From assembly GCA_033977485.1 (NCBI GenBank), contig CM066987.1, positions 85,964,588 through 86,028,587 of the forward strand: 64,000 nucleotides of DNA, in the 5' to 3' direction. Positions 1-12,204 of the stretch are shown here, piece after piece. The notes beneath the pieces were generated by a model, which was not told the DNA's origin, made no database searches, and worked only from the letters and a program-made list of their open reading frames with translations. Both the position numbers and the translations under genes were made by a program. Source of the stretch: Hydrangea macrophylla (Eukaryota; Streptophyta; Magnoliopsida; Cornales; Hydrangeaceae). Positions within the stretch are counted from its first letter, which is position 1. The number at the start of each line of letters is the position of its first letter.

Positions 1-736
1 TATCTCGTGATAGGCCTCTACTCAACATCCTTTTTAATAGAATTATTAATCTAAGCATGCCCTCAACTAATACATAGATGTATACATTCCAAAATCATGT
101 CGAAAGGATGTAAAACTGTTTACGATAAAAGGCATACAAAACCAAATAGGTTCAAATAGCAAGCAAAATGATATGCAATAAGGAACAAAGAAACTTACCT
201 GGGATCCAACTGTGATATAGAAACGTGCAATGCATACGAAAGTAGAAATCCTAAGAAAATGTCTCTAACACATATAAACACATAAGGCAAAATCCTAATT
301 CTAAGGTGTCGCGCATGAATTCAAAAATCAATAAAATCAAATAAAACAAAATAAAGGTTGGTACAAGAAGCCATATCTCAATAGCGTTACAAAACAAATG
401 TTAGTCCACATGCTTTGAACAAGATATAATATCAAATCCTAAATATTATACCAAACTCCAAGCTTAAAATCTAACAAACATGGAGAAAGTTGACAAAATC
501 ATGAATTCCTTCCAATTTGTTGAAATCACAGCACCTCTATACATATAAAAGTCTCAACTAGGAGCCAATGTAATGCCCATATAGAGATTATACAATCTCA
601 ACATGATTAAAAGGAATTCATGACTAAACTCAACCAATTATACAAAACAATGTTCTAAATTGCAAGAATTAATATACATATGATCAATGCATGAACCTTA
701 ACAAGAACAAGCTATGAATCATTCATTGACAAAAAT
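1..736 (-). mobile_element. LTR fragment of a Tat/Ogre-like gypsy element (copy A)
   Basis: Matches 9420-10155 almost base for base with an offset of 9419, and matches 1743-2455 more loosely. The better-preserved copy at 9223-10155 lies directly beside a tRNA-type primer site, so this sequence is LTR. The window opens inside it, so the 3' part of the LTR (minus-strand sense) is missing. No coding sequence is present. Confidence 0.7.
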
Positions 737-1668
737 TTTCTACATTGATTAGTAATTCGGTGTTTTTTTCCCAATTATACTGTGGATTTGTCTAAGTTGG
801 GATTTTGGGTATTTTTTAGCCAGATCTTAGAAAGTTGAGAAGCGATGCTTTCCTTCAGGTTTGAGTTCTTTTTGCCTTTTATCTGTAATATAGTTCATTT
901 ATTTTAGGAAAATTATTTATTTGTGATTTGCAGGTTGTGATTTGGAGGTCAACCCAGTTCAAGATCAAACTATCATCTCTATTTCTAAGTTTAGGGTTTC
1001 TAAAATTTGGATTTTTTTTTTATTTTGAGTCTCTCCTAATTTTTGGGCCTTTTTCCCCTACAGGGATATGGACTGAATCTATCCTAAATTTTGGGTCTCT
1101 CCATGTCTGAAAATATTCTCGACTTACCATATTGTTTGTTGCTTTGGTTTTTTAAAGCTTTGATTTCATTAGCAAGCAAACTGAATTTTTTTTTATTGAG
1201 TATTTGTTTTGCAAAACTGGCAATTGCTTTAGGGAGTTACTGTTTTTTATTTTTAATATTTATTATCGTTGAATAGTGATAGCTGTTTTTCTCTTATGTG
1301 CATGTGCCATGGACTGGAGGTAAGCTTTAATTTCACCAAATAAAAAACACCCATTTTGAAGATGCAGTGAGAGTTCTGTCCCTTTCTTTGAGATCAGTTA
1401 GAGGTAATTATCTTCCATCAATTATCAACATGGGCCAAGGGCTATAAAAATTTGTGTTTTGTCTTTCAATGAGGTAATTTTCGATTTGAGTTCTGTAAAA
1501 ATTTGGTTGATTTGAATTTTTTTTTTTTTGGGTTCCAAGGATCACTATGAATGCTTGTTTGGTTTTGTGATCACTCCATATCATCATCATGTATTCTTAC
1601 TTTTTAGAGTATCTACTGATTCAATTTTGTACTATTTTGAAGTGCTTCAACCTTACCCATTAACTGTT
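737..1668. repeat. Duplicated LTR-flanking sequence (copy A)
   Basis: Non-LTR sequence repeated at 10156-11093 in the same order and orientation, differing mainly by single bases and short T-tract changes. It has T-rich stretches resembling plant introns or untranslated leader, but no sustained reading frame. The match stops near 1668, where this copy runs into another LTR fragment; the other copy continues into unique sequence. It is read as host DNA that once flanked the element. Confidence 0.7.
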
Positions 1669-1675
1669 GAATCCT

Positions 1676-2455
1676 ACTAGGTTCTAGGATAATGGAATGA
1701 GAGGGGAAGGAGCCCAATGGACTAAAACACCCCCTCTCATCTTATCTTGTGATAGGCCTCTACTCAACAATCCTTTTAATCGAATTAAGATTCTAAGCAT
1801 GCCCTCAACTAATACATAGATATACACATTACAAAAGCATGTTGAAAGGGTGCAAGATTGCTAACGATAAAACGACATACAAAAGCACATAGTTCAAATA
1901 GAAAGCAAAATGATATGCAATAAGGCAAAGGAACTTACCCGGGATCCAGCTGCGATATAGAAACATGCAATGCATACGAAAGTAGAAATCCTAAGAAAAG
2001 GTCTCTAACACATATATACATAAGGCAAGATCCTAATTCTAAGGTGTCGTGCATGAAATCGAAAATCAAATAAAACAAAATAAAGGGTGGTTCAAGAAGC
2101 CATACCTTAATAGTGCTACAAAACAAAGGTTAGTTCACATGCTTTGAATAAGATATAATATCAAATCCTAAATATTATACCAAACTCCTAGCTTAAAATC
2201 TAACAAACATTGAGAAAGTTGACAAAATCATGAATTCCTTCCAATTTGTTGCAATCACAACACCTCTATAGATATACCAGTCTCAACTAGGAGCCAATGT
2301 AATGTCCATATAGAGATGATACAATCTCAACATGATTAAAATGAATTCATGACTAAACTAAACCAATTATACGAAACAATGTTCTAAATTGCAAGAATCA
2401 ACACACGTATGATGAATGCATGAACATGAACAAGAACAAGCTAAGAATCATTCAT
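1676..2455 (-). mobile_element. 3' LTR fragment (copy C)
   Basis: Homologous to 9364-10150, including the shared TGGAATGAGAGGGGAAGG start and the CCCTCTCAT and GATAGGCCTC blocks. The match stops around TTCATTGA at 2451-2458, where copies A and B continue into T-rich flank and this copy continues into element-internal sequence. The exact LTR edge and a polypurine tract could not be fixed. Confidence 0.65.
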
Positions 2456-4193
2456 TGATTTGGATCATTTAGCCTCTGGATTTCAGTTCAATTAATCATA
2501 ATCAAAACATAGTTCAAGCATTAAGGCATTAGAAAACTATTTGGATCAAAGTTAGCAAGATTTACCAAATCTGCCTCCGGTTTCCAGAATTTACAGAGAA
2601 GAAACCCGAGATTAAAAAATAAAAATGACATAGTTCTGATGGCTTGATTTCAATGATTTTTGGACACAAGATGCCTCTGTAAGTCTAGTTTCTAGCCAAA
2701 AAAGAAAATCACTGATCCAATGGTCCAATCTCTGGGAATTGGACCATGACCATACACTACTCAGAATTCATCATCCCTCTGTCCAAATATTTTGTGTGAT
2801 TTTCTAAAAATAGTAGATGAATCTGAATTACTTTAATCCTTTTAGAGGATCTTACTAACACATTTCACTTCATAGAAAAATTATTTGAATCTCAAAATAC
2901 GTGTTTAAGACTCTGATCTACTCAATTCAATACTGACTTACTGTTTTAAAATTTTGGACAGAGAGTAACTAGTTCACAAATCCAAAGATCAAACCAAACT
3001 AACCACATAATTAAGACAAAATAGAAAAGGCAGTGGTAGATCTTTTTGTTATGAACACATTCCAATTCGTCTCATCTAATTCCAATAGATCATGATTTAA
3101 TTAAAAATCTTTGATCACAACTGGTTATTGAATTCATTGCACCATTGTTAAATTGATATTCATCACTTGATTTTCACTTGATCCAAAATTCTAGAGAGAA
3201 TTTGGGCTAAGTGTTGATCATGAATACTAACCAACACATGAAGGAAGAAGTTCAAGCCAGTTCAAGTTAGTTCCTCATGGCGACCCCACTTTTCTACTCA
3301 CGGATTTCCCTTTTGACTAGAGACAAATTCGAAGGCTTTTCGGTATCCGTTGATTAGCCTGTACAGTTCAGACATGATCTGCTGAGGATACCGCCGGATT
3401 TGTGCTTTCTGGGAGTATTGCTTAATCTCTGTTCGATTTCCCTGGTGGAGTGGGATTTGACTTCCTGGCTTCCATGCCATTACCTTTTTCCATACCATAT
3501 CAGGTCATTATACCGATGACTTTCGAGGACACCCTTGGGCAGAGAGGTTCCATTCTTCACTTTTTTTCTATTGCTACTTTTATCACTACTTAGCTTATGC
3601 GGATTGCTGTGCCCTTTTTTTTAGAATTCCAACACTTCTTGTTCTATCTGAGGAGTGTATCTTAGAAATTCAAGGAGGTAGACTCAAACTGAGTAGAGGC
3701 TCACACATTTCGTAAATGTTGTGACCAATTTTGCTTTCTTTTCTTTGCACTTTTCTGATTAATTAGTGATTTTTTTTAAGGAGACTGAGTTTAGCTCTGA
3801 TAGAAAGTTATCATCCCACATCATTCTTTTATTGTATCTTCCTTTACAATTGACTTTATGATAATGAAAAATCTTCTTTTCATGTTTCTTTTTTAGCTCA
3901 AATCAATTTCAGATTTATGCATGGAAACTTCATCTCTTAACTTCATGAATTTTCAGGATGTCCAACCTTGGTCCTCATTTAGAAAGCCAGTAAACCCATA
4001 GATATCTTATTTGACAAAAGACAATTTGCCCCTAGTTTGACAGGGGGTTTTGGATTGCTAGGCAAATGAAGTTTGCCCCTGGTTTGAGGGTGATGATGCG
4101 GCTTTTGGACAAACGTTAGTTTGCCCCTAGTTTTGAGGGCAATTTCATGAATTGGTTAGGTTTCTTCTTTGGACCGAGGGCCTTGGGAGGCCC
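2456..4193. other. Non-coding interior of the gypsy element, no gene seen
   Basis: AT-rich sequence with no recognisable domain on either strand. The longest open stretch (3298-3498, minus strand, 66 codons) matches no known family and is too short to call. The position, between the 3' LTR piece and the 95-bp tandem repeats, suggests 3' untranslated or LTR-proximal element sequence. Confidence 0.4.
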
Positions 4194-4430
4194 GCCTACT
4201 TATCTCCGAATGGGCATCAGGTCCTTATAGTTGTTCGGTTGAGGCCTAAAAGAAAAGCAATGATTGATTGTAACTGAACCTTTAGGCTGCCTACGTATCC
4301 CCGAATGGGAATTAGGTCAAAACGTAGTTCGGATGAGGCCTGAAAGAAGAGCAATGATTGATTGTGACCGAACCTCGTAGGCTGCCTACGTATCCCTGAA
4401 TAGGAATCAAGTCAAAATGTAGTTCAATCT
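4194..4430. repeat. 95-bp tandem repeat, about 2.5 units
   Basis: Units begin with GCCTACTTAT at 4194, GCCTACGTAT at 4289 and GCCTACGTAT at 4384, giving a period of exactly 95 bp. Each unit contains GCAATGATTGATTGT. A GGCTGCCTACGTATCC block is typical of sequence downstream of the coding region in plant Tat/Ogre elements (recalled, not searched). Confidence 0.8.
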
Positions 4431-5888
4431 ACTCTGGAGGTCTTGAAAGAATTAGGCTTCAAGAATTGGTGGGCTTTTCCAGCTATGTTTTCATATGGGT
4501 CCAATGAGTGCTCTTTCTTGGGCAGATTTTCTAAAATGGATCCCTTGTGACAGCTTTGGAACAGGATGATGAGAACATGAACTACTTCACCTTTTTTTGC
4601 ACACCTTTCTTTTTCTTTTCTTCTTTTTTTTTTTCGTATTTGACGGTTGATTCTTTAATCCTTCCACTAGCCAGTCAATCTTTTCGACTCTCATAACGCA
4701 TCGTGCTTTAATCATACTCTATCATATTTACAAAGCAAAATCAGCTCTCCAAATTTCCCTTTTTTTCAAAGATATCTCTGCATTGTTTTAAGCTCACTTA
4801 GCCATTGAGCCTCTCACAAAATTTTGAGACTAATCGATACTTTCAAATCTTTCTTTTCATTTACAACCTCTTTTCTTTATTTATAACAAAATCAAAGCAT
4901 CAAGACAATTCATACGCCAATGATGCACTTCAAATGCGCATGAATTCTCAACCTTATCCATTTTTCTTCTCTTCTTTTCACTTTCCCACTCTTTCCTCTC
5001 TTTTCTCTTCCTCACTATCTTTATTCTCTTCATGATTTTGACTAGCTAGGATTCAGACTTTGAAATCAACACGCATCTTGTTTTTTGCTCTAACTTTTAC
5101 CTAGGCGCCCTTTCGGGTTTTCATCCTTGCGAGCTCTTTCTTCTCCCCTTTTTTTTATTTATTTATTTTTTGTGCTCTAACTTTTGCCTAGGCACCCTTT
5201 CGGGTTTTCATCCTAGCGAGCTCCTCTTTCTTTTTCTTTTTCTTTTTTTCTCTTTTTTTTTTCTTTTTAGAAGAAGAAGTTCATTTAAAATATCTAGCTA
5301 CCATCAAGGACCACGTTTATGGCTATGGACTATGAGCTCATCTTTTAGGCTTGGTATAAGGGGGTGGTGTTGGACAATCTCTGGATCTATTCTTGGCATA
5401 TCATTATAAGATCATGCAAAACATCCTTGTATTCTTTTAGCAGTGAGACCAATTTTATGCTTTCATCTTTATTGAGTGTAATACAAGAAACATTTTGAAG
5501 ATCTTCTTCATTTCCTAAGTCAATTGCTAAGGTTTCCTCAATGATTTTTCATGCAGGTTCATTTTCTTTTTTCAATATCAATTTCACAGTGATTATAATC
5601 ATTAAACGCAATCGAGTAAGCATAATTAGTCACATTTTCATTGATAGCATCATTCTGGCTTTATTATCAGCAGAAATTAAAAGTTTGGCTCATATCGGCC
5701 ATTACAGACTCTGGGGAAGGCGGAACCCTATCACTAAACCCATACAAAATTCTTCCTTCTTACTTTTTCTTGACCGGTGTGTTCTACTCTGCTTTCTTCA
5801 TTGGTTGTTTCCCTTCTCTTTCTTAGGTTCTTCTTCTTCCATCAGATACTTCATAGCACCTTGATCCAAAGTAGTCGTCCAATCATCG
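4431..5888. other. Pyrimidine-rich element interior with an 87-bp direct duplication
   Basis: Long CT/T-rich tracts (about 4590-4640, 4960-5035, 5220-5270) give rise to Phe/Ser-rich open frames that look like composition artefacts. A block starting GCTCTAACTTTT is repeated at 5087 and 5174 (period 87) and includes CCTTTCGGGTTTTCATCCT. No gene is supported. Confidence 0.5.
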
Positions 5889-5889
5889 A

Positions 5890-6603
5890 GTGAGACTAGT
5901 TTTGCAGGAGCTGATAGGGAAAGATGTTCATATTCTAGGAACTCATGATCGGAGAACATCTCAAATCATGGCTTTATACACATGTCCATTCGATTCAACC
6001 ACAACTTTGGAAAGCCGCAAAAAGGGGATTTTTTTTCCTTTCTTGATGAAATGCCCATACAGCTTCATCTTCTCCATCTGACGTGGCACCTGATTTTCTT
6101 CTTCATTTTCTTCAATTACATTCTTTCCCTTTTTCCAAGTCATTCCCCGAATGGTCCCCTTCTAACTTGTGTGGCTTGGAATGCCCCCCCTCCCCTGATT
6201 TGGTAAGGTGACTGACTCCTTCTCATGTCTCACAAAGATCATCTATCTAAGCATGATTGATCACTTCTGCAGCTTCTCCCTCCTTTTTTTGTTCTTCTCC
6301 CTCATATCACAGACTGTCCGTATCATTGTACACCTCCTCCTCTCTCCAAATAAAGTCATCGATAGGGTTATTCGAGTCCCACCACTTGATTTGGATTATT
6401 TCAATGTCAATATCTTCTTCAAATGCATGTTCTTCTTCTCCTCCTACTAGCCACTCTTCTTTCTCGATTCCTGTAAGGCATATCCTCTGATCTTCTAGAA
6501 ATTCATAAGGTTTGACAGCTTGTCCTACCAGCACGATCAACATAGACGGGTCGAAGACTTCCTTCCCGACATCCAAGAGGTTGATGTTTCGTGGTGGTGG
6601 CAC
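5890..6603 (-). pseudogene. Degenerate gag-pro linker of the gypsy element
   Basis: Minus-strand frames 6603-6307 and 6143-5961 carry short open segments, including PPPRNINLLDVGKE, which resembles the segment that follows the gag zinc-binding region in Tat-type elements. The rest is broken by stops. A protease DTG/DSG motif was not found. Assignment rests mainly on position between the gag remnant and the element's 3' part. Confidence 0.35.
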
Positions 6604-6629
6604 AGCATAATGGTTGGGGAGTGGGTTTT

Positions 6630-7842
6630 CAGGTCACATTTGGCCAATCTGCAAGTGGAGGGGAAATGGTCTTGCTATCAATCAGATCTTGTACTTCATG
6701 CCTCAACCTCATACATCGATCTATTATGTGGCCATGAGCTTGGTGAAATTCGCAGTAGAGGTTGGCATTGAAGCCCAGTGGGAGTGGATCAGGCATTAGC
6801 CTTGGGTCTAGCAGCTTTAGATACCTCTTTTCCATTAATTGCTTGAGAGTGGTGATCAATGAAATCCTAAATCCATGAAGTAACATGACTGTCCCCCCAA
6901 CTTTGGTCTTGATGCATCCCCTTTCTTTGACAAATTCTGCCCTTTTTCTAGCTGGCTCAAAACATTTCCATCAGTTGCTACTTGGTTTCCCGTGTTCCCT
7001 CCATAAAATGGTCTTCTAGAGCAGTTCCACTATGAATCCTCCTTCTAAATCTTTCCATCCTTGATCGCATCTTCGATTCTTGTTCTGATCTCAAACAACT
7101 CTGCAAAAGTGCGGATGCATTGATATATAAGCTTCTCTTGATAGACACTCTGTAAGTTCTTTACTATGATTTGAATCTGCTCTTTCTCAGACGGCTGTTG
7201 GGTCATCTTTGCGGCCTTTCCCCTCCAACGAGTTAGAAACTCAGCAAACTACTCTTTATATTCTTGTGTAGTCGTCTCCAAATCCCTTACGGTTACATCA
7301 AGTTCTTGGTTATACTCGTACTGAGTGACGAAAGCCTTCACAACTTTTTCCCATATGCGAGTTTTGCTAGCTTCCAAAGTGAAGTACCAGGACAAAGCTA
7401 CCCCAGTCAGGGTTCCCTAAAATAGCATGGCCATCATATCAGGACTCAAACCACTTGGTTGAAAGGCCCCGATACACATCCTCATATGATTTCTGTGGTT
7501 GCCAGAACCATCGAACTTATCAATTTCAGGCATCTTAAAATCGATCGGTAACTTTTCTTGAAACAAACCCTCTAACTCTAGCAAGTAGCTATCAACCCCA
7601 TTGGACTTACAGACAACTTTCTCTAGCTTCTCCACCTTCTTCTTCATTTTAATACGCTCTTTCTCAGCTTTCTCAATCTTCTCTCTTTCTACCCTAGGTA
7701 CATCAGTTCTAGGTGGCTCTGGATCCTCATACCAATCATCTTCCATCACTCGAGCAGCAGGTGGAGGAGGATTGATTATCGGTAGATCAATTGTAGGCCT
7801 TTGGCGAGTTAGTATTTCCAACATGGCCATCATTTGATCCAT
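6630..7842 (-). pseudogene. gag remnant, Tat/Ogre-like gypsy
   Basis: The minus strand reads from about 7842. An acidic/basic N-terminal coiled region (EKIEKAEKERIKMKKKVEKL) is followed by a gag core with KMPEIDKFDGSGNHRNHM. An in-frame TAG then occurs near 7403, and the same frame continues with GTLTGVALSWYFTLEASKTR, WEKVVKAFV and TRWRGKAAKM, with further stops. Near 6760-6690 it shows YCEFHQAHGHIIDRCMRLRH followed by EVQDLID, the characteristic Cys/His segment after gag in Tat-lineage elements. Gag would form the particle shell and package RNA. The stops mean no full-length product. The first TAG looks like a CAG-to-TAG change. Confidence 0.75.
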
Positions 7843-9204
7843 TCTCTCTTCTAACTGTGCTATTTCTGTAGCGTGTTGTTCCTAATCTAGTTCTCATTTT
7901 GTCTCTGGTTCACTTCTTACTAACCTTGCATTTGAATCCCTGACCCAAACTGTCCTGGCGTTCAATGCTATCTTGCCTACAGTTATATTTGTTTTTACTT
8001 CAAAATTTTGATAGAATTGAAATGTTTATGAATGATTCAAATGTCACACGGATGAGATGCATGCGTGTGTGTGTGTGTGCCTAGTCTATATGCCAAAAGA
8101 AAACCCTAATCCTAACACATAAACACATAAGCACATAAAATCCTTACCCATGTCCAGTGCACCAACTTCTCCTTTCATTGTGATCCTTGCTACCTTTTCC
8201 AAGGTTGGATATTTTAAAAAATTTCAAAATTCATTTAAAAAGTATTTCTTAGGTGATATGCTTCTTTTGAAAATAATCCCCAAACATTCTGGATTTTTTT
8301 TTTAAATGTGGATGTGAAAATATCTTTCAACAAAAGGTGATTGGGTTAGAATTTTGTTTTGGAATTCATTTGAAAAACATTTCTTTAGTTGGAGAAACTT
8401 TTCAAAAACAACTCCCAAGAATTTTGGGTTCTTCCTTCGAAGATGGGAATGTGAAAATATACCTCTACAAGGGTTGACTTGGAATTTTAATCAAAAGTGA
8501 ACTCCAAAGATTTTTTTGAAAGAGCGATTGAATACTTTGGAATAAAGATGGCAAAAAAATTTTGTTTGCTTTCAAAGATGGATTTAAAATTCTTTGGGTA
8601 GAAGGATCACATTGTCGGATTATCACCGTACTTCTCTTGAATTCGGATACATACAAGATCAATGATGCTTAGCTTGACAAGATATAAGAAGTGTAATCGT
8701 ATAATAAAAAATCTGGCATATTCCCAAATGTCATGGGACAAGAAGAGGAATTTCTCAAAAAGTGATTAAGAGGTTACACATCTTTCATCAAGCAAGTATC
8801 GTCATCATCTCAAGTAATCCCTTTCGGGCATACAAGACTTCCTAACACATAATCCTAATCAAGAATTGATTTCCTAATTTTGAAAGGTTATATGGAAGTT
8901 ATCATGCGAAGGCCGGGTTTTGTTCAAATAAGGGACCCTTGACACACATCCAATAGGATGCTTCATATACCAACACATGGTACGAGATCAAGGGTGATGA
9001 CACGGTCCCATGATAACTTGACCGACCAGGTTGCCCCGAGCCTCCAAGGTCATAGTTCCGTGCAATCGACTGGCGAGACATGCAAGTGCAATGCAACGGG
9101 CACACAAAAATTAATTAATTCGATTAAAAGGATGTTTTCAAATGTAATCCTCGAGTGAACCCAAAATCAGAAATTTTGGTCTGCAAAACCAGAGATTCTG
9201 GGTT
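7843..9204 (-). other. Long untranslated leader of the gypsy element
   Basis: Lies between the gag start and the primer site on the minus strand. Contains a short GT microsatellite (about 8064-8079) and AT-rich sequence without conserved frames. A leader over 1 kb is usual for Ogre-like elements. No gene is seen. Confidence 0.5.
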
Positions 9205-9222
9205 CGATCCCTAGCAGAGTCG
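9205..9222 (-). promoter_or_regulatory. Primer-binding site of the minus-strand gypsy element
   Basis: The plus strand here reads GGTTCGATCCCTAGCAGAGTCG-like sequence, i.e. a tRNA T-arm and acceptor 3' end. Its complement on the minus strand (CGACTCTGCTAGGG) immediately follows the LTR, as a primer-binding site should. The pattern resembles the tRNA-Arg-type sites reported for Ogre elements. The exact tRNA is inferred. Confidence 0.6.
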
Positions 9223-10155
9223 TAAGATTGTGGATATCGCAGGCTAACCATGTTCTAAATTTTTCAAATTCAAATACGAGTCGCCACTTAATTTTTGAAG
9301 GAAAATTAAGAAACCAGTTTAAAAGCAAACTGATGTTTTGGAAACCTGAGATTTCTAAGTTTGGGGATTATGGAATGAGAGGGGAAGGAACCCGGCAGAC
9401 TAAAACACCCCCTCTCATCCTATCTCGTGATAGGCCTCTACTCAACATCCTTTTTAATCGAATTATTAATCTAAGCATGCCCTCAACTAATACATAGATG
9501 TATACATTTCAAAAGCATGTCGCAAGGGTTTAAAATTGCTAACGATAAAAGGCATACATAACCAAATAGGTTCAAATAGCAAGCAAAATGATATGCAATA
9601 AGGAACAAAGAAACTTACTTGGGATCCAGCTGTGATATAGAAACGTGCAATGCATACGAAAGTAGAAATCCTAAGAAAACGTCTCTAACACATATATACA
9701 CATAATGCAAAATCATAATTCAAAGGTGTCGTGCATGAATTCGAAAATCAATAAAATCAAATCAAACAAAATAAAGGCTGGTTCAAGAAGCTATATCTCA
9801 ATAGCGTTACAAAACAAAGGTTAGTCCACATTCTTTGAACAAGATATAATATCAAAATCCTAAATATTATACCAAACTCCTAGCTTAAAATCTAACAAAC
9901 ATGGAGAAAGTTGATAAAATCATGAATTCCTTCCAATTTGTTGAAATAACAGCACCTCTATAGATATACAAGTCTCAACTAGGAGCCAATGTAATGCCCA
10001 TATAGAGATTATACAATCTCAACATGATTAAAAGGAATTCATGACTAAACTCAACCAATTATACAAAACAATGTTCTAAATTGCAAGAATTAATATACAT
10101 ATGATCAATGCATGAACATTAACAAGAACAAGCTATGAATCATTCATTGAAAAAA
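9223..10155 (-). mobile_element. 5' LTR (copy B) of the minus-strand gypsy element
   Basis: Begins next to the primer site. It includes ACGAGTCGCCACTTAATTTTT, a block common near LTR ends of this lineage, and extends to the point where homology to copy C ends (about 10150). It matches copy A with an offset of 9419. The outer edge is estimated from where copies A and B diverge from copy C. Confidence 0.6.
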
Positions 10156-11093
10156 AATTTCTTCATTGATTAGTAATTCGGTGTTTTTTTCCCAATTATA
10201 CTGTGGATTTGTCTAATTTGGGATTTTGGGTATTTTTTAGCCAGATCTTAGAAAGTTGAGAAGCGATGCTTTCCTTCAGGTTTGAGTTCTTTTTGCCTTT
10301 TATCTGTAATATAGTTCTTTATTTTAGGAAAATTATTTATTTGTGATTTGCAGGTTGTGATTTGGAGGTCAACCAAGTTCAAGATCAAACTATCATCTCT
10401 ATTTCTAAGTTTAGGGTTTCTATAATTTGGATTTTTTTTTATTTTGAGTCTCTCCTAATTTTTGGGCCTTTTTCCCCTACAGGGATATGGACTGAATCTA
10501 TCCTAAATTTTGGGTCTCTCCCTGTCTGAAAATATTCTTGACTTACCATATTGTTTGTTGCTTTGGTTTTTTAAAGCTTTGATTTTATTAGCAAGCAAAC
10601 TGAATTTTTTTTATTAAGTATTTGTATTGCAAAATTGACAGTTTCTTTAGGGAGTTACTATTTTTTTTATTTTTATTATTTATTATCATTGAAAAGTGAT
10701 TGTTGTTTTTCTCTTCTGTGCATGTACCATGGACTGGAGGTAAGTTTTAATTTCTCCACATAAAAAACACCCATTTTGAAGATGCAGTGAGAGCTCTGTC
10801 TCGTTCTTTGAGATCAGTCAGAGGTAAGCTTTGTCATTATCTTCCATCAATTATCAACATGGGCCAAGGGCTATAAAAATTTGTGCTTTGTCTTTCAATG
10901 AGGTAATTTTCGATTTGAGTTCTGTAAAAATTTGGTTGATTCGAAATTTTTTTTTTGGGTTCCTAGGATCACTATGAATGCTTGCTTGGTTTTGTGATCA
11001 CTCCTTATCATCATCATCTATTCTTACTTTTTAGAGTATCTACTAATTTAGTTTTGTACTATTTTGAAATGCTTCAACCTTGCCCATTAATTG
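10156..11093. repeat. Duplicated LTR-flanking sequence (copy B)
   Basis: Same sequence as 737-1668 with a few substitutions and small indels. After about 11093 the sequence becomes unique (GAGAAAAAGCATCAAACG), so this copy keeps the original right-hand context. Confidence 0.7.
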
Positions 11094-11637
11094 TTGAGAA
11101 AAAGCATCAAACGAGTACTTCAATAGTTTTGTTATTCATTGCCCAATCAATATGTGACCTTAAGAATCTAACCAACTTGGGTTGATTTAGTTTGGTTCTC
11201 AATTATTGGTTTGGTTCTAATTTGTAAAATGGAATACTACCGGTGTTTTGAATCTGCTTGGTTTTCTCCAACAATGATTAGGATGACCAACTGAATAGGA
11301 AAAAACTATTTACTTTTGTTTCCCTTTTGTTTTCTTCTATACTTAAAATAACATTAAAATTTCTCACTATACTTTCCTTTCCTTCATATTTTCCTTATTA
11401 ACCAAACAAAGAAAAAGGGTTTTCCTTAGTGTTATTGCTTTCCTCTCCCTAAATCCATGACCAAACAGAGCAGAAGGGACTTACTTTGCAGAAGTAATTG
11501 GAAATATCCTATTGGAAAATATCATTCTCCTTGCCCATTTTGGTGTTGCTGGAAGTTTCATCGAAAATAGAATTGGTTTTACTTTACTTAAAGAGAGAAT
11601 TCCTTTTGACATTGAACTGTGATATCCTGATTTAAGT
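11094..11637. other. Unique AT-rich sequence, no gene seen
   Basis: Lies between the duplicated block and the copia insertion. It has T-rich and intron-like composition and no long frame. It was probably continuous with 17097 onward before the copia element inserted. Confidence 0.5.
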
Positions 11638-11642
11638 ATTTC

Positions 11643-11805
11643 TGTTGGAATTAGGAAACAATTTTAGAATTTATTTATTTCCATATCGGTCATGTTGACC
11701 TAATTATTGCTGTTTTTATTTTCTTTGATTGTCTTTCCTTTTTGTTGCTCTCTAGGATTGTACATATACAGGACCATATAGTAATGAGAAATTATCCCTT
11801 TCTCA
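11643..11805 (+). mobile_element. 5' LTR of the copia element (163 bp)
   Basis: TG at 11643 and CA at 11804-11805. Flanked by the target duplication ATTTC and followed 9 bp later by the primer site. Very short for a copia LTR. Matches 16929-17091 over the same length. Confidence 0.9.
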
Positions 11806-11814
11806 ATTTTTTTT

Positions 11815-11827
11815 TTGGAATCAGAGC
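11815..11827 (+). promoter_or_regulatory. Initiator-Met tRNA primer-binding site of the copia element
   Basis: TGGAATCAGAGCC differs by one base from the usual TGGTATCAGAGCC of plant copia elements. It lies just inside the 5' LTR after a T-run. Confidence 0.8.
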
Positions 11828-12204
11828 CTCACCACCACCACCACTCGACATCACTACTACACCACCACACCACCACCCGATAGTCCATCCTGCGCCGAGG
11901 GACCCCAACCCTAGGCGAGTCCCCCTCCTCCTTCCCAGCCTATGTCGCAGCCTCCACGGCACACCACCAGCCTTGTCGACCAGTGGCGCATACCCCCAGG
12001 CCTCTAGCCTGGTGTTGCAGCCCCTTGGTTGTACCCTGTTTTGACCTTTATAGGGCCTCCTCTGTGATGTATTAGAGCCCGTTCACTGCTCTTCGTCCTC
12101 AGTCTGGGTAACCATCTGTTAGGTTACCCCTGTCGTCAATAGCCGAGTCTCTAGCCGTCTCCGTTCCTCCATAATCTGTTGTTTTTTTATCTTTATTGCA
12201 ATCA

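Larger units (their letters stand above)
1676..10155 (-). mobile_element. Degenerate Tat/Ogre-like Ty3/gypsy element, minus strand
   Basis: Order on the minus strand: LTR (10155 down to 9223), primer site (about 9222-9205), a leader of about 1.3 kb, a broken gag (7842-6630), a degenerate linker/protease region, tandem repeats of the kind seen between coding region and 3' LTR in Ogre-like elements, and a second LTR piece (2455-1676). No recognisable reverse transcriptase, RNase H or integrase remains. The element is therefore non-autonomous or internally deleted. The gag resembles the Tat/Ogre group, and the primer site fits a tRNA other than initiator Met. The left LTR lacks the last 140 bp or so present at 9223-9363. 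Confidence 0.65.

Noticed and set aside
4805..5409. Phe/Ser/Leu-rich open frames
   Set aside because: Composition artefacts of CT-rich tracts inside a retroelement; no conserved motif.
9185..9222. Sequence resembling a tRNA 3' half (GGTTCGATCC...GAGTCG) on the plus strand
   Set aside because: No 5' half or cloverleaf is present. It is the complement of a minus-strand retrotransposon primer-binding site next to an LTR.
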